Positions 11,455 through 21,609 of a stretch of 64,000 nt of DNA are shown here, piece after piece; the stretch's first letter is position 1, and every line of letters begins with the position of its first letter. A program made the translations under genes and the position numbers. Below the pieces are notes generated by a model. That model did no database searches. It was not told the origin of the DNA and saw only the letters and a program-made list of their open reading frames with translations. The stretch is from Dermacentor variabilis (Eukaryota; Arthropoda; Arachnida; Ixodida; Ixodidae): contig NC_134573.1 of NCBI RefSeq assembly GCF_050947875.1, positions 62,907,815 to 62,971,814 on the forward strand, in the 5' to 3' direction.

Positions 11455-11893
11455 TTTCATTTTTTTCATTTATTTATCCAAATTTTCTTGTACAGGTTGA
11501 ATTTGCTGGTCAATCTAAGCACGCAGTGCTTGTAAAATGACCAGGCAGTTGGTGAAACAACATATTAAATTCATATTACCACAATTAATACATTCTCTGG
11601 CATATATACACTGAACACCGTCCACTGCAGTAAACAAAAAAAAATAACAACAAGCATTTCGAGTTCCTGTTTTTTGTTTTTCATTACACAATGTTGTCAA
11701 GGAAAACATCAAAGACAAAACAAACTCAAAACATCAAAGCGATACATAAATACACCAGTCACTTACAGGACTACAACTCAATTCTTCAAACTGATGAATT
11801 CAAAATGATACACAGGTATCGAAGCAAGAACATAAACAAAAGTTGAAAACAAAGCCGGTAAACAATTCCGTATGAGTCAACTGACTTTACCTA

Positions 11894-12130
11894 CTAAATG
11901 CTTATTGAGCTTGCACACCATTTTCTGATCGCTTTATTCATTTTTCGTTTCGTGTTAATTATACATAATTCATCACTCAATTGATTAAATACTGAAGGGA
12001 CATAGTAGTTCCGGGTGCTTTTTCCATAGTGAGTGTAGACACGTGGTTTCACATTCCTCTCAGTTTGTCGCAATGTCACGTTCTTTTTTACGGCAACCCT
12101 GAATTCTTTGCTGAAGTAGTGATTCTTCAA
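11894..12130 (-). pseudogene. CR1-A C-terminal domain
   Basis: This 78-codon frame follows the RT after a stop, and reads VKPRVYTHYGKSTRNYYVPS then FNQLSDELCI. A Tyr-rich Y-x-P-x-x-xN segment shortly before the end of ORF2 is common in CR1/Jockey-group elements. The stop at 11,894 is followed by about 440 bp of 3' UTR to the A-rich tail. Confidence 0.65.
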
Positions 12131-12136
12131 AACTAC

Positions 12137-13535
12137 TTAATTAAATAGTTCTGTCACTGGTAGTATACCCAGGGCTTGGTATTTTTCCTTTGTACCTGCG
12201 CTATCTAACGCTATACCGTAGGTTATGCTCTTGACTATTTTACGGATTACGCGATTAATGTCTTGTTTTTTTTTGTTTTCAGAGCAAGTGCGGTGTAATG
12301 TAATGCCATACATAAGTAAAGACTCAGCTAGCGCCTTAAATACAGCAAGCTTTACTTTAAATGGAGCTCTGCCTCGAAGGTGATGCATCATGGCAGCAAA
12401 TGATCTTAGCTTTTTACATATGTGTTTAATGTGACTATTCCAATTGAGACATTGATCGAGATGCACACCTAAATACTTTACAGTTGATTCGAGTGGCAAA
12501 GGTAGGCAACGGCATGAATTACAGTCTGATGAATGCAAAAAAAAAATCCTCCTATTAATTGTGATAGCTTTGTGGAGATTCTTAAAACAAATTAGCTTTG
12601 TTTTTCCTTTATTTATGTAAATATAATTTTCCTGAAACCAATCACATAATTTAACAATATCACTTTGTAGTTGTTGGAACCCTGTAACAATGTTGGCAAC
12701 ATCTATAGTAATCGCAGTGTCGTCCGCATACTGGAACATTTTAGAATGTAATGGTAGAAGGCTGCGGTCTGTAACATAAATGTTACAGACCGCAGCCTAT
12801 GGAGTACCTCAGACTACCCTGAGGTACTCCATAGTTTAGTGACTCCAAACTGCTATATGTTTCTCCTAACCTAACAAACAGAAATCTGTCAGCAAAATAA
12901 CTTGAAAAAAACTTAATGAAGTGTCCCCAAAAACCCAGATATTGCAACTTTTTTATCATAATGTTATGGTCTATGGTATCGAAAGCTTTTGTTAGATCTA
13001 ACATTAAAGCCAGGACCACTCGGTTATTTTCTATCGAACTGTTGATGTAATCGGATAGCTCATCTAGCAAGGAAGTTGTATTTTTATTCTGTGTGAAGCC
13101 AAATTGCGCATTATTGTTCAGTGAAAATCGATCACAGAACGACAGCAGCACGCATGCTACATGCTTTTCCATTATGTGGGCAAGCGCTGAAAGGATAGAA
13201 ATCGGTCTGTAATTTCCGCAGTCATTCTTTTTTCCGTTTTCGCATATTGGCCTAACAACAGAGATTTTCATTCCTTTCGGTATATCTCCAGTTTGAAATA
13301 TTCCGTTTAGTATTTTTAATAATACGTCTTTTAGTTCCTTAAAATTACTACGGAGGTCTCGATTACGAATCTTATCAAAACCCGGTGGCTTCCATTCCTT
13401 CAAACCCTTGATTATATTCCATAATATGACTTCAGATATTTCTGGCAGAAAAGCTGTGTTTGCGCATGCGCGTTTAGGTTTGTATTCGGTGAGCCCATCG
13501 CGACTTGTTGCTCTCAGTTTTTCCGTCGCATGCAA
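12137..13535 (-). pseudogene. CR1-A reverse transcriptase, YADD kept but motif B-C interval lost
   Basis: The first half (12,783-13,535) has NYRPISILSALAHIMEK, the motif A region LMLDLTKAFDTIDH and motif B YGVPQGS. The second half (12,137-12,739) opens at MFQYADDTAITI (box at 12,719-12,730) and continues through VKYLGVHLDQCLNW. The usual LGPLLFxxYINDL stretch between B and C is missing and replaced by two palindromes. The catalytic aspartates of motifs A and C are present, but the protein would be truncated and out of frame. Confidence 0.85.
12759..12834. repeat. Two abutting near-perfect palindromes inside CR1-A RT
   Basis: Palindrome 1: arms 12,759-12,777 and 12,780-12,798, 19 bp, perfect, with a 2-nt centre. 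Palindrome 2: arms 12,797-12,812 and 12,819-12,834, 16 bp, perfect, with a 6-nt centre. They overlap by two bases. The outer arms read as ordinary RT coding sequence (motif B side and the segment before YADD), while the inner arms are their reverse complements. This fits a template-switching rearrangement that deleted the normal intervening codons. Confidence 0.9.
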
Positions 13536-14201
13536 GAACGTGTCATTGAACTTATCACACGTTACTTTCGTGTCTACTGTGGGGAAGTTCTTTTTTTATA
13601 ACTTCTTCAACGCATGAGTGTTTCGATCGGCCCATCAGGTCGTTTACCAATGCCTTCGCTTTCTTTACATCATTTTTATTTAACGAGAATTCTCGTGACA
13701 GGTATCTTCGTTTCGCAAGTCGCAATTTCGCTGTCACCAGATTTCTTAGTGAACAGTATTCTGCTCTTTTCGCAACATCGTGTGGTTCTTTCTTGCTTTT
13801 CTGCCATGCTTTGTCCTTAAGGTAGCACAATTCTATGATATCTGGCGTTATCCATTTACTGTCAGGCTTTCTCTTCTTCACCTTTACTATTTTAGTGGAA
13901 CCTTCGTAAATCCTATTGAATGTTTCAATAAGACTGCTGTACATGGTTAAGTGATCAAGCGGTAAGAGTGCACTCCAGTTTGTATTTTTAATGTTTGTGT
14001 CAACTTGTGCATTATCGATAATAGTTCTTGTAACCAAAGCCTTTCCTTTCGTTATTGGTTGTTCAGACATAATTGCTAACATGACAAAATAATGGTCAGG
14101 CAGTTTGTGCTTAACGACTCCGGATGTATACCGCTGGTATGTTAATCGAAGGGTGATGTGGCCAATGCACGATTGGGAAATTTTTGAGCCCAAGTATTCC
14201 T

Positions 14202-14213
14202 CTCTTGTGTAGT
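14202..14213. repeat. SINE target-site duplication, left copy
   Basis: CTCTTGTGTAGT, identical to 14,426-14,437. A perfect 12-bp direct repeat fixes both ends of the SINE and shows that it inserted into an already present CR1-A. Confidence 0.9.
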
Positions 14214-14425
14214 AATAATAATAATATTTGGGGTTTTACGTGCCAAAGCCACTTTCTGATCATGAGGCACGCCGTAGTGGAGGACTCCGGAAATTTTGAC
14301 CACCTGGGGTTCTTTAACGTGCACCTAAATCTAAGCACACGGGTGTTTTCGCATTTCGCCCCCATCGAAATGCGGCCGCCGTGGCCGGGATTCGATCCCG
14401 CGACCTCGTGCTCAGCAGCCCAACA
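14214..14425 (-). mobile_element. Ruka-like SINE inserted in CR1-A
   Basis: On the minus strand it starts with a tRNA-like head (GCTGCTGAGCACGAGGTCGC, then the B-box-like GGGATCGAATCCC). The conserved body follows (GGTGCACGTTAAAGAACCCC, GGAGTCCTCCACTACGGCG), and it ends in an ATT-repeat tail. It is the best-preserved SINE in the window and is flanked by perfect 12-bp direct repeats. Transcription would be by RNA polymerase III from its internal boxes, with LINE machinery supplying integration. The name Ruka is a match from memory to the tick SINE family. Confidence 0.9.
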
Positions 14426-14437
14426 CTCTTGTGTAGT
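14426..14437. repeat. SINE target-site duplication, right copy
   Basis: CTCTTGTGTAGT, the partner of 14,202-14,213. Deleting 14,214-14,437 rejoins the CR1-A endonuclease frame. Confidence 0.9.
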
Positions 14438-15060
14438 CATTTATTGCGTTGTATAACCCACGTTCAGCTAGCAAATTAAGGTAATCAGTTACAGTTCTTT
14501 GAGACTCTTGGAAGATATCTATATTTATGTCGCCTACTAAAATCACGTGTTTCTCGTTCATATACTTATTTAGTAAAAGCTGCAGTTCCTCGATATATTT
14601 GTGTGTATTCAAGTTTGGCGGCCGATAGATAATACACAGAGTGTACGTAGTGTCCACTTTACTAATCGACAAGTTGAGCAGCTCGGCATTATCAAATTTA
14701 ACCTCAATACTGTATGACAACCAGCTATCTTTCACAAAAACCGAAACACGTCCACCTTTCCTATTTTCCCGACATACGGCATATTGCGAGTAGCCTCTGA
14801 GGCAATACAAACTTAACCTTTCCGCTGTAATGTTGATTTCAGACAGCGCAATGACTTCCACATCAGGCATTGTTTGCAAATACGCACACAAGTGATCCCA
14901 ATTTTTCTGCAGGCTACGAATGTTGACGTGTGTGTAGTAATTTTAGCTCTTCATGCAGTGTTTCTTCCCCTAATGTTTCGAGGATATGCTTATCCCATTC
15001 GCTGAAGGATTCCAATGACCCCGTTAGTTTATTTTTGCAAGATTTGGTTAAATATTATAA

Positions 15061-15574
15061 CAACGTCCAGCATGGATATTTCAATCGTGTAATCTGCAGC
15101 TGACACCTGAGTACTAGGTAATGGTTACTAACAGATGAACATCGAGCACAGACCAATTCCTGCCACAGGGGCATGTAGAAGATCGATGTCAAGCGCAGCC
15201 AGTGTCATTGAAGTTACCGTTTTCTCGTCCATGCGTGCTGCTGACTGGGGCAGCTTTAAATACGACGAGCTGGTTGTGGACGCCGAGCGTCGGGTTGGGC
15301 CTCACTGCCGGGATTTGTTAGTATGACAGATCAACGGATGCCGATTGCTGCAGAAGTGAATAACTCTTTCAAACCTGGTCAACACATTTCAGTGGTTCTG
15401 TGCAGGTTGATTTCCGAAAATGGAAGCTAATTTCAGCAGCACAGTTGGTACCAAACCTATAGGAATTCGGAACGTGCATCAGCAAAACACCAAGTAATAG
15501 GGAAATCTGAATGCTAAAACTAAATAAAAAACAATATTGTAAAGTTTATAATAGAGCTTGCGTGTTTTCATATA
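15061..15574. other. No recognisable gene
   Basis: A 63-codon plus frame at 15,135-15,326 has no recognisable motif. The stretch lies between the 5' end of CR1-A and the left end of the inverted-repeat transposon. Confidence 0.5.
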
Positions 15575-17232
15575 TACAGGGTGCCTCAGCGAACACTTTC
15601 AAAAATCTTTGAAAGTTGCCTGTGGCAGACATCAAAATTCTTGTTAATGAGCTGGTCTACTCAAAGCGGCGGACAATACTGGCTCAAAAAATTTACATCC
15701 GAAATTTACTTATTACTATAAATTCACTAATTAGGTTTCTAACTAATTACATTATGGCCCATATTGCAATTTACAAATTCTAGCCGTTGAATTCGCAACG
15801 CGCATCAACTGGGAACGAATTTTCAAGATGACACCAGTTTCGAGATATAAATTTCCGGACTTTTCGGAGAAATGCATTTGCATTCTAGTTAATTTCTTTA
15901 CAAGACGTCGTTTCATACAATGAAGCCCACAAGTAACTGAAACGCCAATGCATTTCTCGGTAATATTCTGGAATTTATGGGCCCTATAACGTAAAACTAT
16001 TCCAATCTGTTTTTATTCCAATCTCCGGACGTCAAATTTGCGTAACCGCCGACGCAAGCACCCGGCGGTCACCCGCAGGGTTGCATTAGGAGCCCAATCA
16101 AACGCTTTCCTCGTTCATAGCAGGTCACATTTGTGTGCTTAAAAACGAATAACATTGCCTACACTGAGCGGCTTGTTTTATCTAATTGGCTGACAATAGG
16201 CGAGCAGCATGCTGAAGTGAAGAGGCTTTCGATAGGGCCGAGCCACTGCACTGAAAGTCGATAACAAGATGAAGAAGGAGGTGCCGGCGTCTGCGATTGG
16301 TCTGCTTCCCCTTACTTAGCTTGCAGTGGCTGGTCGAAAATCGCGGCGGCATGCAACGGAAGCTTAAGAATTACGCTAAAACGAATCCTCAGCAAAGAAG
16401 AGTTGGCAGAATGAGGTCGTAAACGTGCCGAAAGTGCTCGAAAACGATGCACGGCCACGCAAGATGTTTTATTACACGCAAATAAACCCATGCTTTCCGG
16501 CAGGTGCGAGTAGCCAGCGCCTGAGCGATGGCGGCAGCCATCTTTTATTCCTTTCGGAACGGGGCAGCCTGCGGCTATTTAGAAGAAAATTCAGTTTTGT
16601 TCGGCATATTAATGCATCTTTAATGCGTACACGTCACTTTGACGCGGTGAGTTTTTCCGGTTTTGTAACGTCGCGTGACAGGCAGGTGAAGTGGGTGCAG
16701 CCCGAAAACTTTTGGCCAATAGCTGGGGGTGAGTGGCGAAAAGTGTCGAATCAGGAATAACTATGTTTCTTTTTTGGTTCAACTCATGCATAATCAGTGC
16801 GTACACGTCTTATCAGATGGGGAGGTATCGCGGTTTTTGTGACGTCGCGTGAAAACAGGTGAAGTGGGGGTGGTCCAAAAAAAGCTTTTGGCCAATCGTG
16901 GAGGGCTGATTACAGAATTGGAATAGAAAAGTTTGGAATGGTTTAAGTTATAGCGCCCTATATCTCGAAACTGGTGTCGTCCTGAGAATTCGTTCCAAGT
17001 GGATCCGCCTTGCTATGTCCACAGCTAGAATTTGCAAGTCGCAATATGGGTCACAAGATAACTAGCTAGAAATTTAATTAGTGAATTCTTGTTATTTAGT
17101 CCATTTTGCATATCAATTTTTGTGCAAGTAGTGTCCGCCGCATGGAGTAGACCGCCTCAAAAACTAGAACTGAGCTATCTGCTACAGGCAACATTTGAAA
17201 AATATTGAATGTTGTTGCTAAAACACCCAGTA
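15575..17232. mobile_element. DNA-transposon-like element with ~300-bp terminal inverted repeats
   Basis: The left end begins TACAGGGTGCCTCAGC and the right end finishes CACCCAGTA. The first ~300 bases and the reverse complement of the last ~300 align throughout, sharing GTTGCCTGT, GGTCTACTC, GCGGCGGACA and CACCAGTTTCGAGATATA. Flanking CATATA on both sides (15,569-15,574 and 17,233-17,238) may be the TSD, but the region is AT-rich. The ~1-kb interior has no transposase-like frame, so this is probably a non-autonomous copy. Superfamily not assigned. Confidence 0.75.
16620..16930. repeat. Two tandem copies of a ~175-bp internal repeat
   Basis: Both copies (from about 16,625 and 16,800) run in order through GCGTACACGTC, a TGACGTCGCGTGA-like core (TAACGTCGCGTGA in the first), CAGGTGAAGTGGG and CTTTTGGCCAAT. 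The same block recurs inverted at about 17,740-17,945 and 23,440-23,635, so it is a mobile or dispersed sequence in its own right. Confidence 0.7.
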
Positions 17233-17976
17233 CATATATATTTTGTCTTCAGGCTGTGATTCAACAGCTGCTAGTTTGGGCATGATCTGGTGAGTTTCTG
17301 CGGTTTACGTCCTTTTCAGTGCCATAAAAGCTCTGGAACGCCACTTAGCCTACCTCAAAAGTCTTGCTTGACCCGGTCACTTCAACGTGCTACAAATTGT
17401 TGGCTCCAAACCAGAAACAAATCAGTTTTGATACGAAAATTTCGCCGAATGAGCGCCCAGTAAACGGCAAGCTCAAGGTAGTATATGCATTGGTTGAGGC
17501 TCTGCTTGGCTCTGGGAAGGATTTTTTTGTTATAATTGAACAAGGATGAAGAATCTCGCTAAAATTCAAGAATATCACAACTCATTTTTGGGAAATTTTG
17601 GCGCCGTATCACTAAACACAGAAGCAAGTAAAAAAAAGCCTTGATAGGCGCGCAATCAGCGTAAATCTACTCTAAACTGCTGCCAATACATTTCTGCATT
17701 CAGAATTCCACAACTGGTCTAAGATTTTGCCGGCCACTCCCACTTCGCCTGTCTTTTACGCGATGTCACTAAAACCAAGTCAAACAAGTCAAAAATAATA
17801 ATTTCCCATTCTACATTTTCCCCCATAACTTTCCGATATTTGCGAAAAGCTTCAGGGCTGCGCTCACTTCACCAGTCTGTCACGTTACGTCAAAAAACCG
17901 CGAAAATTGAGCACGTCAAACTGACGTGCACGTGTTAAAGGTGCATTATTATGCTCACCAAAACAGTTATCGCTCA
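17233..17976. other. No gene; inverted copies of the transposon's internal repeat
   Basis: From about 17,700 the minus strand carries two diverged copies of the block described at 16,620-16,930 (CACTTCGCCTGTCTTTTACGC at 17,742, TTCACCAGTCTGTCACGTTACG near 17,866). This suggests a second, degraded element of the same family facing the other way. The 61-codon frame at 17,364 has no motif. Confidence 0.55.
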
Positions 17977-17994
17977 GGGTGCTAGCTAGCACCC
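17977..17994. repeat. Perfect 18-bp palindrome at the end of the Gypsy remnant
   Basis: GGGTGCTAGCTAGCACCC is its own reverse complement. It sits exactly where the Gypsy RT reading (…SSVDLRSG) stops matching, so it marks the truncation junction and may be a repair or insertion scar. Confidence 0.8.
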
Positions 17995-18200
17995 GGAGCG
18001 TAAGTCTACTGAAGAAAAGAACTCCGCTCCCTGCAAATCACCGAAGCCGTCATCGATGTACGGCAGGGAGTAAAAGTCCTTGCATGCGACCTTGTTCAGA
18101 CATCAATAACCGACGCAGAAGTGAATGGAGGCTTCCGATTTCGTAACAACAATGACCGGTGACGCCTAGGTACTGTTTTATGGCTGCACAACAACATGCT
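17995..18200 (-). pseudogene. Gypsy RT N-terminal fragment
   Basis: Minus-strand reading gives [27 protein letters not shown] and [15 protein letters not shown]. These correspond to the canonical Gypsy blocks R-F-C-V-D-Y-R, L-N-x-x-T-x-x-D-x-Y-P-L-P-R-I-D-D and F-S-x-x-D-L-x-S-G-Y. The motif A aspartate is present (SSVDL). The element is cut immediately afterwards at the palindrome 17,977-17,994, so motifs B and C (YxDD) are missing. Confidence 0.75.
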
Positions 18201-18552
18201 TGAGCATCTCAGCAACCTGGTCATTAGTAACAGGCAGTTCTCAGGCAGAGACACGATAAGGATGTTGAAGTATATGTGCGTCGCTTTCTGTGTCTATCTA
18301 GAGGGAAACGGTTGACGTGCGAACCTGAGCAAAAGCATGGCTGTCACAAGTAGTGCGGACCTTTTGAAGGAGGGCGGCAAGTTGATCCGTTCTCAAGAAG
18401 ACGCTTCGTTGTGAACAGAGCGATGGAAAGCACCGATGCGCTACTGAACAGCCTTGGCACTGCATGCAAGTGCGCTGAGGTCCGTAAAAGTCTAAAAGAC
18501 AGCAGCGACAAAAAGGGAATTGCTGTCGACGAGCTCAACATGTCCGAGTCAT

Positions 18553-19014
18553 TCAGCACGAAAATGGGTGCATATTTGCCCTGCAACAATAGGCGTCATC
18601 TGCCTTGCTTGCGTTTCCTTTTCTGAAAGCGCGGCGCTCGCTACTTTCCTGTCGAGAATGCTTTGCCACGCTGTAATGCACGTGCCGTTCGTCTCTTGGA
18701 AGTACCGGGTCCGCTGCGTTAAAAAAAGGGCATGGAGGCGCGGCAGATGACGAGTATTGTTGCGAGACAAGATACCCCCAAAGCGTGCAAACTATTTTAA
18801 GAGTGTATGCAAATCGGTCGCAGACAAGCACCGTCGTGACTCCATTGCGAAGAGTTAATCGAGCGATGGGCAGCCGAGAGCACTTATGGCGAATGAGTAT
18901 GCTAAAGGGCCTAAATGAATAGGAAAGTACCATCAGCAATAGCTTGTTGATTGCACAGGCACACGGAGGGAAGAGCATGGGGAATGACGGCGTCGTCACG
19001 TACAACCTGTGCAA
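18553..19014 (-). pseudogene. Gypsy protease-RT spacer
   Basis: A 153-codon frame containing LTLRNGVTTVLVCDRFAYT followed by VCTLWGYL. Chelicerate Gypsy elements carry a similar D-N-G-x(2)-x-V-x-V-x-N segment between protease and RT. The assignment depends on its position between the protease (19,211-19,759) and RT (below 18,400) as much as on the sequence. The C-terminal third is probably out of frame. Confidence 0.5.
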
Positions 19015-19210
19015 TCGCAGAGGACGGGCGTTGACATCCTCAGCGTCAGGAAGAGTAGAACGTTCGATTTCGGCACGACAACAGCGAATATCAACGTTAT
19101 AATTGACAAGAAATTCCCAGCCTAAACTTAGGACTTGGGAACGCGAATAAAAAGATGAATTCAGCGGAATAAGTCCTTCAATGGCAAGTCACGCAGTGCC
19201 CGCTCCCCTT

Positions 19211-19759
19211 TTAAAGAAACAGGTCAAACAAGGGAGCGAAAAATTCGCCAAGTGAATGACGCAGTTTGGCGCTAATTACAGGTACGATGACTCCTGCATC
19301 GACAATTGCACGGGCTACGACTCTTCCGACGGACACTTCAGTGACGTTGGCTGGAGAGGGATGAGTACTGGTGCCTTTCGACGGGGACGCAGTTTGTGCC
19401 CTGGAAACTGCGGCCATCAGTTTTCGTGCGTGGTGGATTTGGTACGGTGACGCATGGCGATGGCGAGCGACGAACAGGTACAGGTGGTCAGTCGGGAGAG
19501 AATGAAGACGTAGGATGGTTGGGAGGCCGCGAAAAAAAACTGAGGAGAGGAAGGTGGTACTCGCCGGATGCTTGCAGTAGAAAGCATGCGAAGATGGCAT
19601 CAGCGCGCTACGTGTCCAGTACCGCCATAAGTATAAGATATTGTACGTTAATCCATGGCGCGCCACTGCTAGGCGTACGCTCGGAGTCGCCGCAGGAAGG
19701 TGGCAGAACGCAGCTGTTGTAGTGGCGGCGTAGGTGGCGGCGAGAAAGCCCCGTGTCAT
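19211..19759 (-). pseudogene. Gypsy gag end and aspartic protease (active site DAG)
   Basis: A 182-codon frame. The last 40 residues read VVARAIVDAGVIVPVISAKL, the retropepsin active-site region, where D-T/S-G is required. Here it is D-A-G, which would be inactive. The catalytic Asp is kept and the hydrophobic I-V-x-A-K-L continuation is as expected. The preceding ~100 residues are Ser/His/Pro-rich and probably correspond to the nucleocapsid end in a wrong frame, since no intact zinc knuckle is seen. It ends at the stop at 19,211. Confidence 0.65.
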
Positions 19760-19864
19760 GATCGGACAGCTGCTTCTGCGTGATTGAGAGGTGCAGTGAC
19801 TGATGGCAGATAAAGCACTTGAGGGTTAGCTTGAGAGATTTGCTTTTGGATGAAATTGCGGAAC

Positions 19865-20720
19865 CTAGGTGTCAAATAGGGTGAATGACTGCTGGCTAGC
19901 GACCTCTGAGCAAACGAGCTCTTGAATTTTCACAAGCAAAAGAGCGAAATCGTCTGCGATGGCGAGGCTTGCTAAGGAATTGCAATGCTTAGGAGGCCAT
20001 CTAACCAGAAGGCGTTGCCTGCGCAGATTGTGGTAGCGATGACAGAGTTTAATTACATTGACAACAGGGCAAGGGCTCTTTAATAACAGCATTCGGAAGG
20101 TGCTGTTTCAATACCCTTCAATTTCATTACGTGTTTGATCGTGTCTTCATCGCGCACCGACACGTTCCCGCGCTTTTAAAGGTCGATGATGTCGACAATA
20201 TAGCTGGTCAAATTTTAGATCACCTCCTGGACCGAATAAATAGGCGTTGTTCGACGCGAAGCTTTCGTACAGCTGGGTGCCCGAAAATTTTGGGTTAAAG
20301 TGTTCTTAAATACGATCCATTTAGCAAGGTCCGCTTCATTGCTAGAAGAATTAGAATGCTGGGGTATTACGTGCCCAACCAACGATACAATTATGAGGCA
20401 CGCCGTAGTAGGGGACGCAGGATTAATTTCGACCATAAAGGCATGTTCAAGGGGCCTCCGATGCCCGGGACATGGGCGTTTTTGCATTTCACCCTCATTT
20501 CGTGCAGCCGCCGCAGCCGGGATTTGATCCTGCGACCTTGTGCTTAGCAGCGCAACACGATAGCCGCTAAGCCATCGAAGAGGGAGTTACATCGTTAATA
20601 AACCGTACCTTGTTAACGTCCGAGAGACATGAAATTGTGTTCCTCAAATTGGTATCATTGTCGCACTTGTTATGGGCATTGACTTGTTTGTATGAGAAGA
20701 TAAAATCTTCAACTCATTTT
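19865..20720 (-). pseudogene. Gypsy gag, frameshifted and split by a SINE
   Basis: N-terminal to the SINE (about 20,590-20,720) the minus strand reads DFIFSYKQVNAH and LRNTISCLSDV. After the SINE it reads NEADLAKWIVFKNTLTQNF, then SYIVDIIDL, DEDTIKHVMK and VVNVIKLCHRYHNLRRQR. Blocks with W-x-x-F and L-C-x-x-Y-x-x-L-R-x-x-R spacing are characteristic of chelicerate Gypsy capsid proteins, which form the particle that packages the RNA. At least three frame breaks separate these pieces. Confidence 0.65.
20345..20582 (-). mobile_element. Ruka-like SINE inserted in Gypsy gag
   Basis: On the plus strand GGGGTATTACGTGCCC, GAGGCACGCCGTAGTAGGGG, GGGCGTTTTTGCATTTC and GGGATTTGATCCTGCGACC appear in the same order as the SINE at 14,214-14,425, so it lies on the minus strand. 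Both the tRNA-like head and the body are present. Divergence is higher than in the CR1-A copy, and the flanking duplication is no longer clear. Confidence 0.8.
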
Positions 20721-20740
20721 TTCCAACGATGCTATTGAAG

Positions 20741-21039
20741 ATGGATGGACCTCGCTGGAGCAAGGCGCGCGCCCATACCAGTGGGGGCGTTGAAGTCGGA
20801 GGAATGGTACTTGCGTCGTCGGCCTTAGTGTAGGGTAGTGTGCGACTCCGGAGTTCAAGGGTGGACCAGGGCCGGCAGCTCGACTACAGATAAGGTTTAT
20901 TGCGATGGAACATCTGCGACCCGATAGCAGTCGCAGATGTTCAGCCAAGCTTGCCACGAGCAGCAACCACGGGCGTATGTAGATGGCGGCGTCCATTACG
21001 CAAATGCCACTCTTCGTCACATAATAAAATGCGGCGGAA
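20741..21039. other. No recognisable gene
   Basis: No domain and no coding-like frame of note. A short inverted repeat around CATCTGCGAC/GTCGCAGATG (about 20,910-20,940) forms a local hairpin. Confidence 0.5.
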
Positions 21040-21310
21040 CGCACCGCACGATGACTGTCGACGGTAATGCGTTAGCACTGAATCAATATAGCAACACAAT
21101 GCATTGCCACCTTCGCAGCCATATATGTGGGATGGGCTTAGTACAGCGGGACTCGTCTCTCGCGCTTATTTACAAACACCCGGCGCCATGCGACTTCGCG
21201 GCCGCGAAGCCGCTGCGTGCAAGCGCCGAGAAATGCGTGACGCGGCAACCGGATTTTTTCCTAACAGTTCTGTGTGGCCACGCTGCGCCATCTAGTCTCA
21301 CCACCGAGAG
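21040..21310. repeat. Dispersed repeat with GCCATCTAG motif, copy 1
   Basis: Starts near GGTAATGCGTTAGCACTGAATC (AATATAGC, then TTGCCACC) and ends at GCCATCTAGTCTCACCACCG. The same ordered blocks recur at 21,894-22,005 and 34,685-35,000. The family is not identified. Its size and the tRNA-like sequence nearby (21,610-21,683) allow a second SINE family as one explanation. Confidence 0.55.
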
Positions 21311-21609
21311 CTGCGCGTGTAGCTTTCAAGACGAGACACGTGGCGCGCTGGTGCGGGGCTGCGCTCAGAATTCTTCCCTCGATTGCCGCCTATTCAGTGG
21401 CACATACTGAGTCACCGAAGATGGCGAGAAGTTCATTGAAGAGTGGTACATTGTACATTGGGTACTATGGGCTTTCATTGTAAAGCGACACATACGCAGT
21501 GCATCTGTGACGCTGCCTACTAATACGTCGGGTATTTACCGAGAGAGACTGTGCAAGATTAGTACGTATGAACACATTGGCATGTAATCAGTTGCCCACG
21601 CTGGTTCAA

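Larger units (their letters stand above)
13555..14950 (-). pseudogene. CR1-A endonuclease and linker, split by a SINE
   Basis: The endonuclease nicks target DNA during retrotransposition. The N-terminal part (14,412-14,950) reads NIRSLQKNWDHLCAYL, IALSEINI, CIIYRPPNLN and VGDINIDIF, typical of the exonuclease-endonuclease-phosphatase fold (the GDxN and YRPP blocks). After the SINE the domain resumes at 14,201 with SQSCIGHITL and ends with PDHYFVML, where families usually have SDH. The linker (to 13,555) contains DSKWITPDIIEL and AKRRYLSREFSLN. Removing the SINE and one TSD copy would rejoin the frame. An upstream frameshift precedes NYYTHVNIRS. Confidence 0.8.
11455..15060 (-). mobile_element. 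CR1/Jockey-group LINE copy A (CR1-A)
   Basis: This non-LTR retrotransposon on the minus strand is read as apurinic endonuclease, linker, RT and C-terminal domain. Its 3' end near 11,455 carries an AAATAAATGAAA-type tail like those of CR1-B (59,515) and CR1-C (39,016). It is broken by frameshifts, by a SINE inside the endonuclease, and by a double palindrome replacing part of the RT. Upstream of the endonuclease a decayed frame (about 14,950-15,040) still reads ESFSEWDKHILETLGEE. The clade call (CR1 rather than Jockey or L2) is by motif impression only. Confidence 0.85.
17995..20740 (-). mobile_element. Ty3/Gypsy LTR retrotransposon remnant (gag-PR-RT start)
   Basis: Reading on the minus strand from 20,740: gag, a spacer, an aspartic protease, the protease-RT spacer and the first part of RT, in Ty3/Gypsy order. 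It ends abruptly in RT at about 17,995. RNase H and integrase are absent, and no LTR was recognised on either side. Frameshifts and stops are numerous, and a SINE splits gag. This is an old, non-functional partial copy. Confidence 0.8.

Noticed and set aside
15575..17232. Transposase gene within the long-TIR element
   Set aside because: The longest frame (16,425-16,760) overlaps the internal repeat and shows no DDE-type or other motif.
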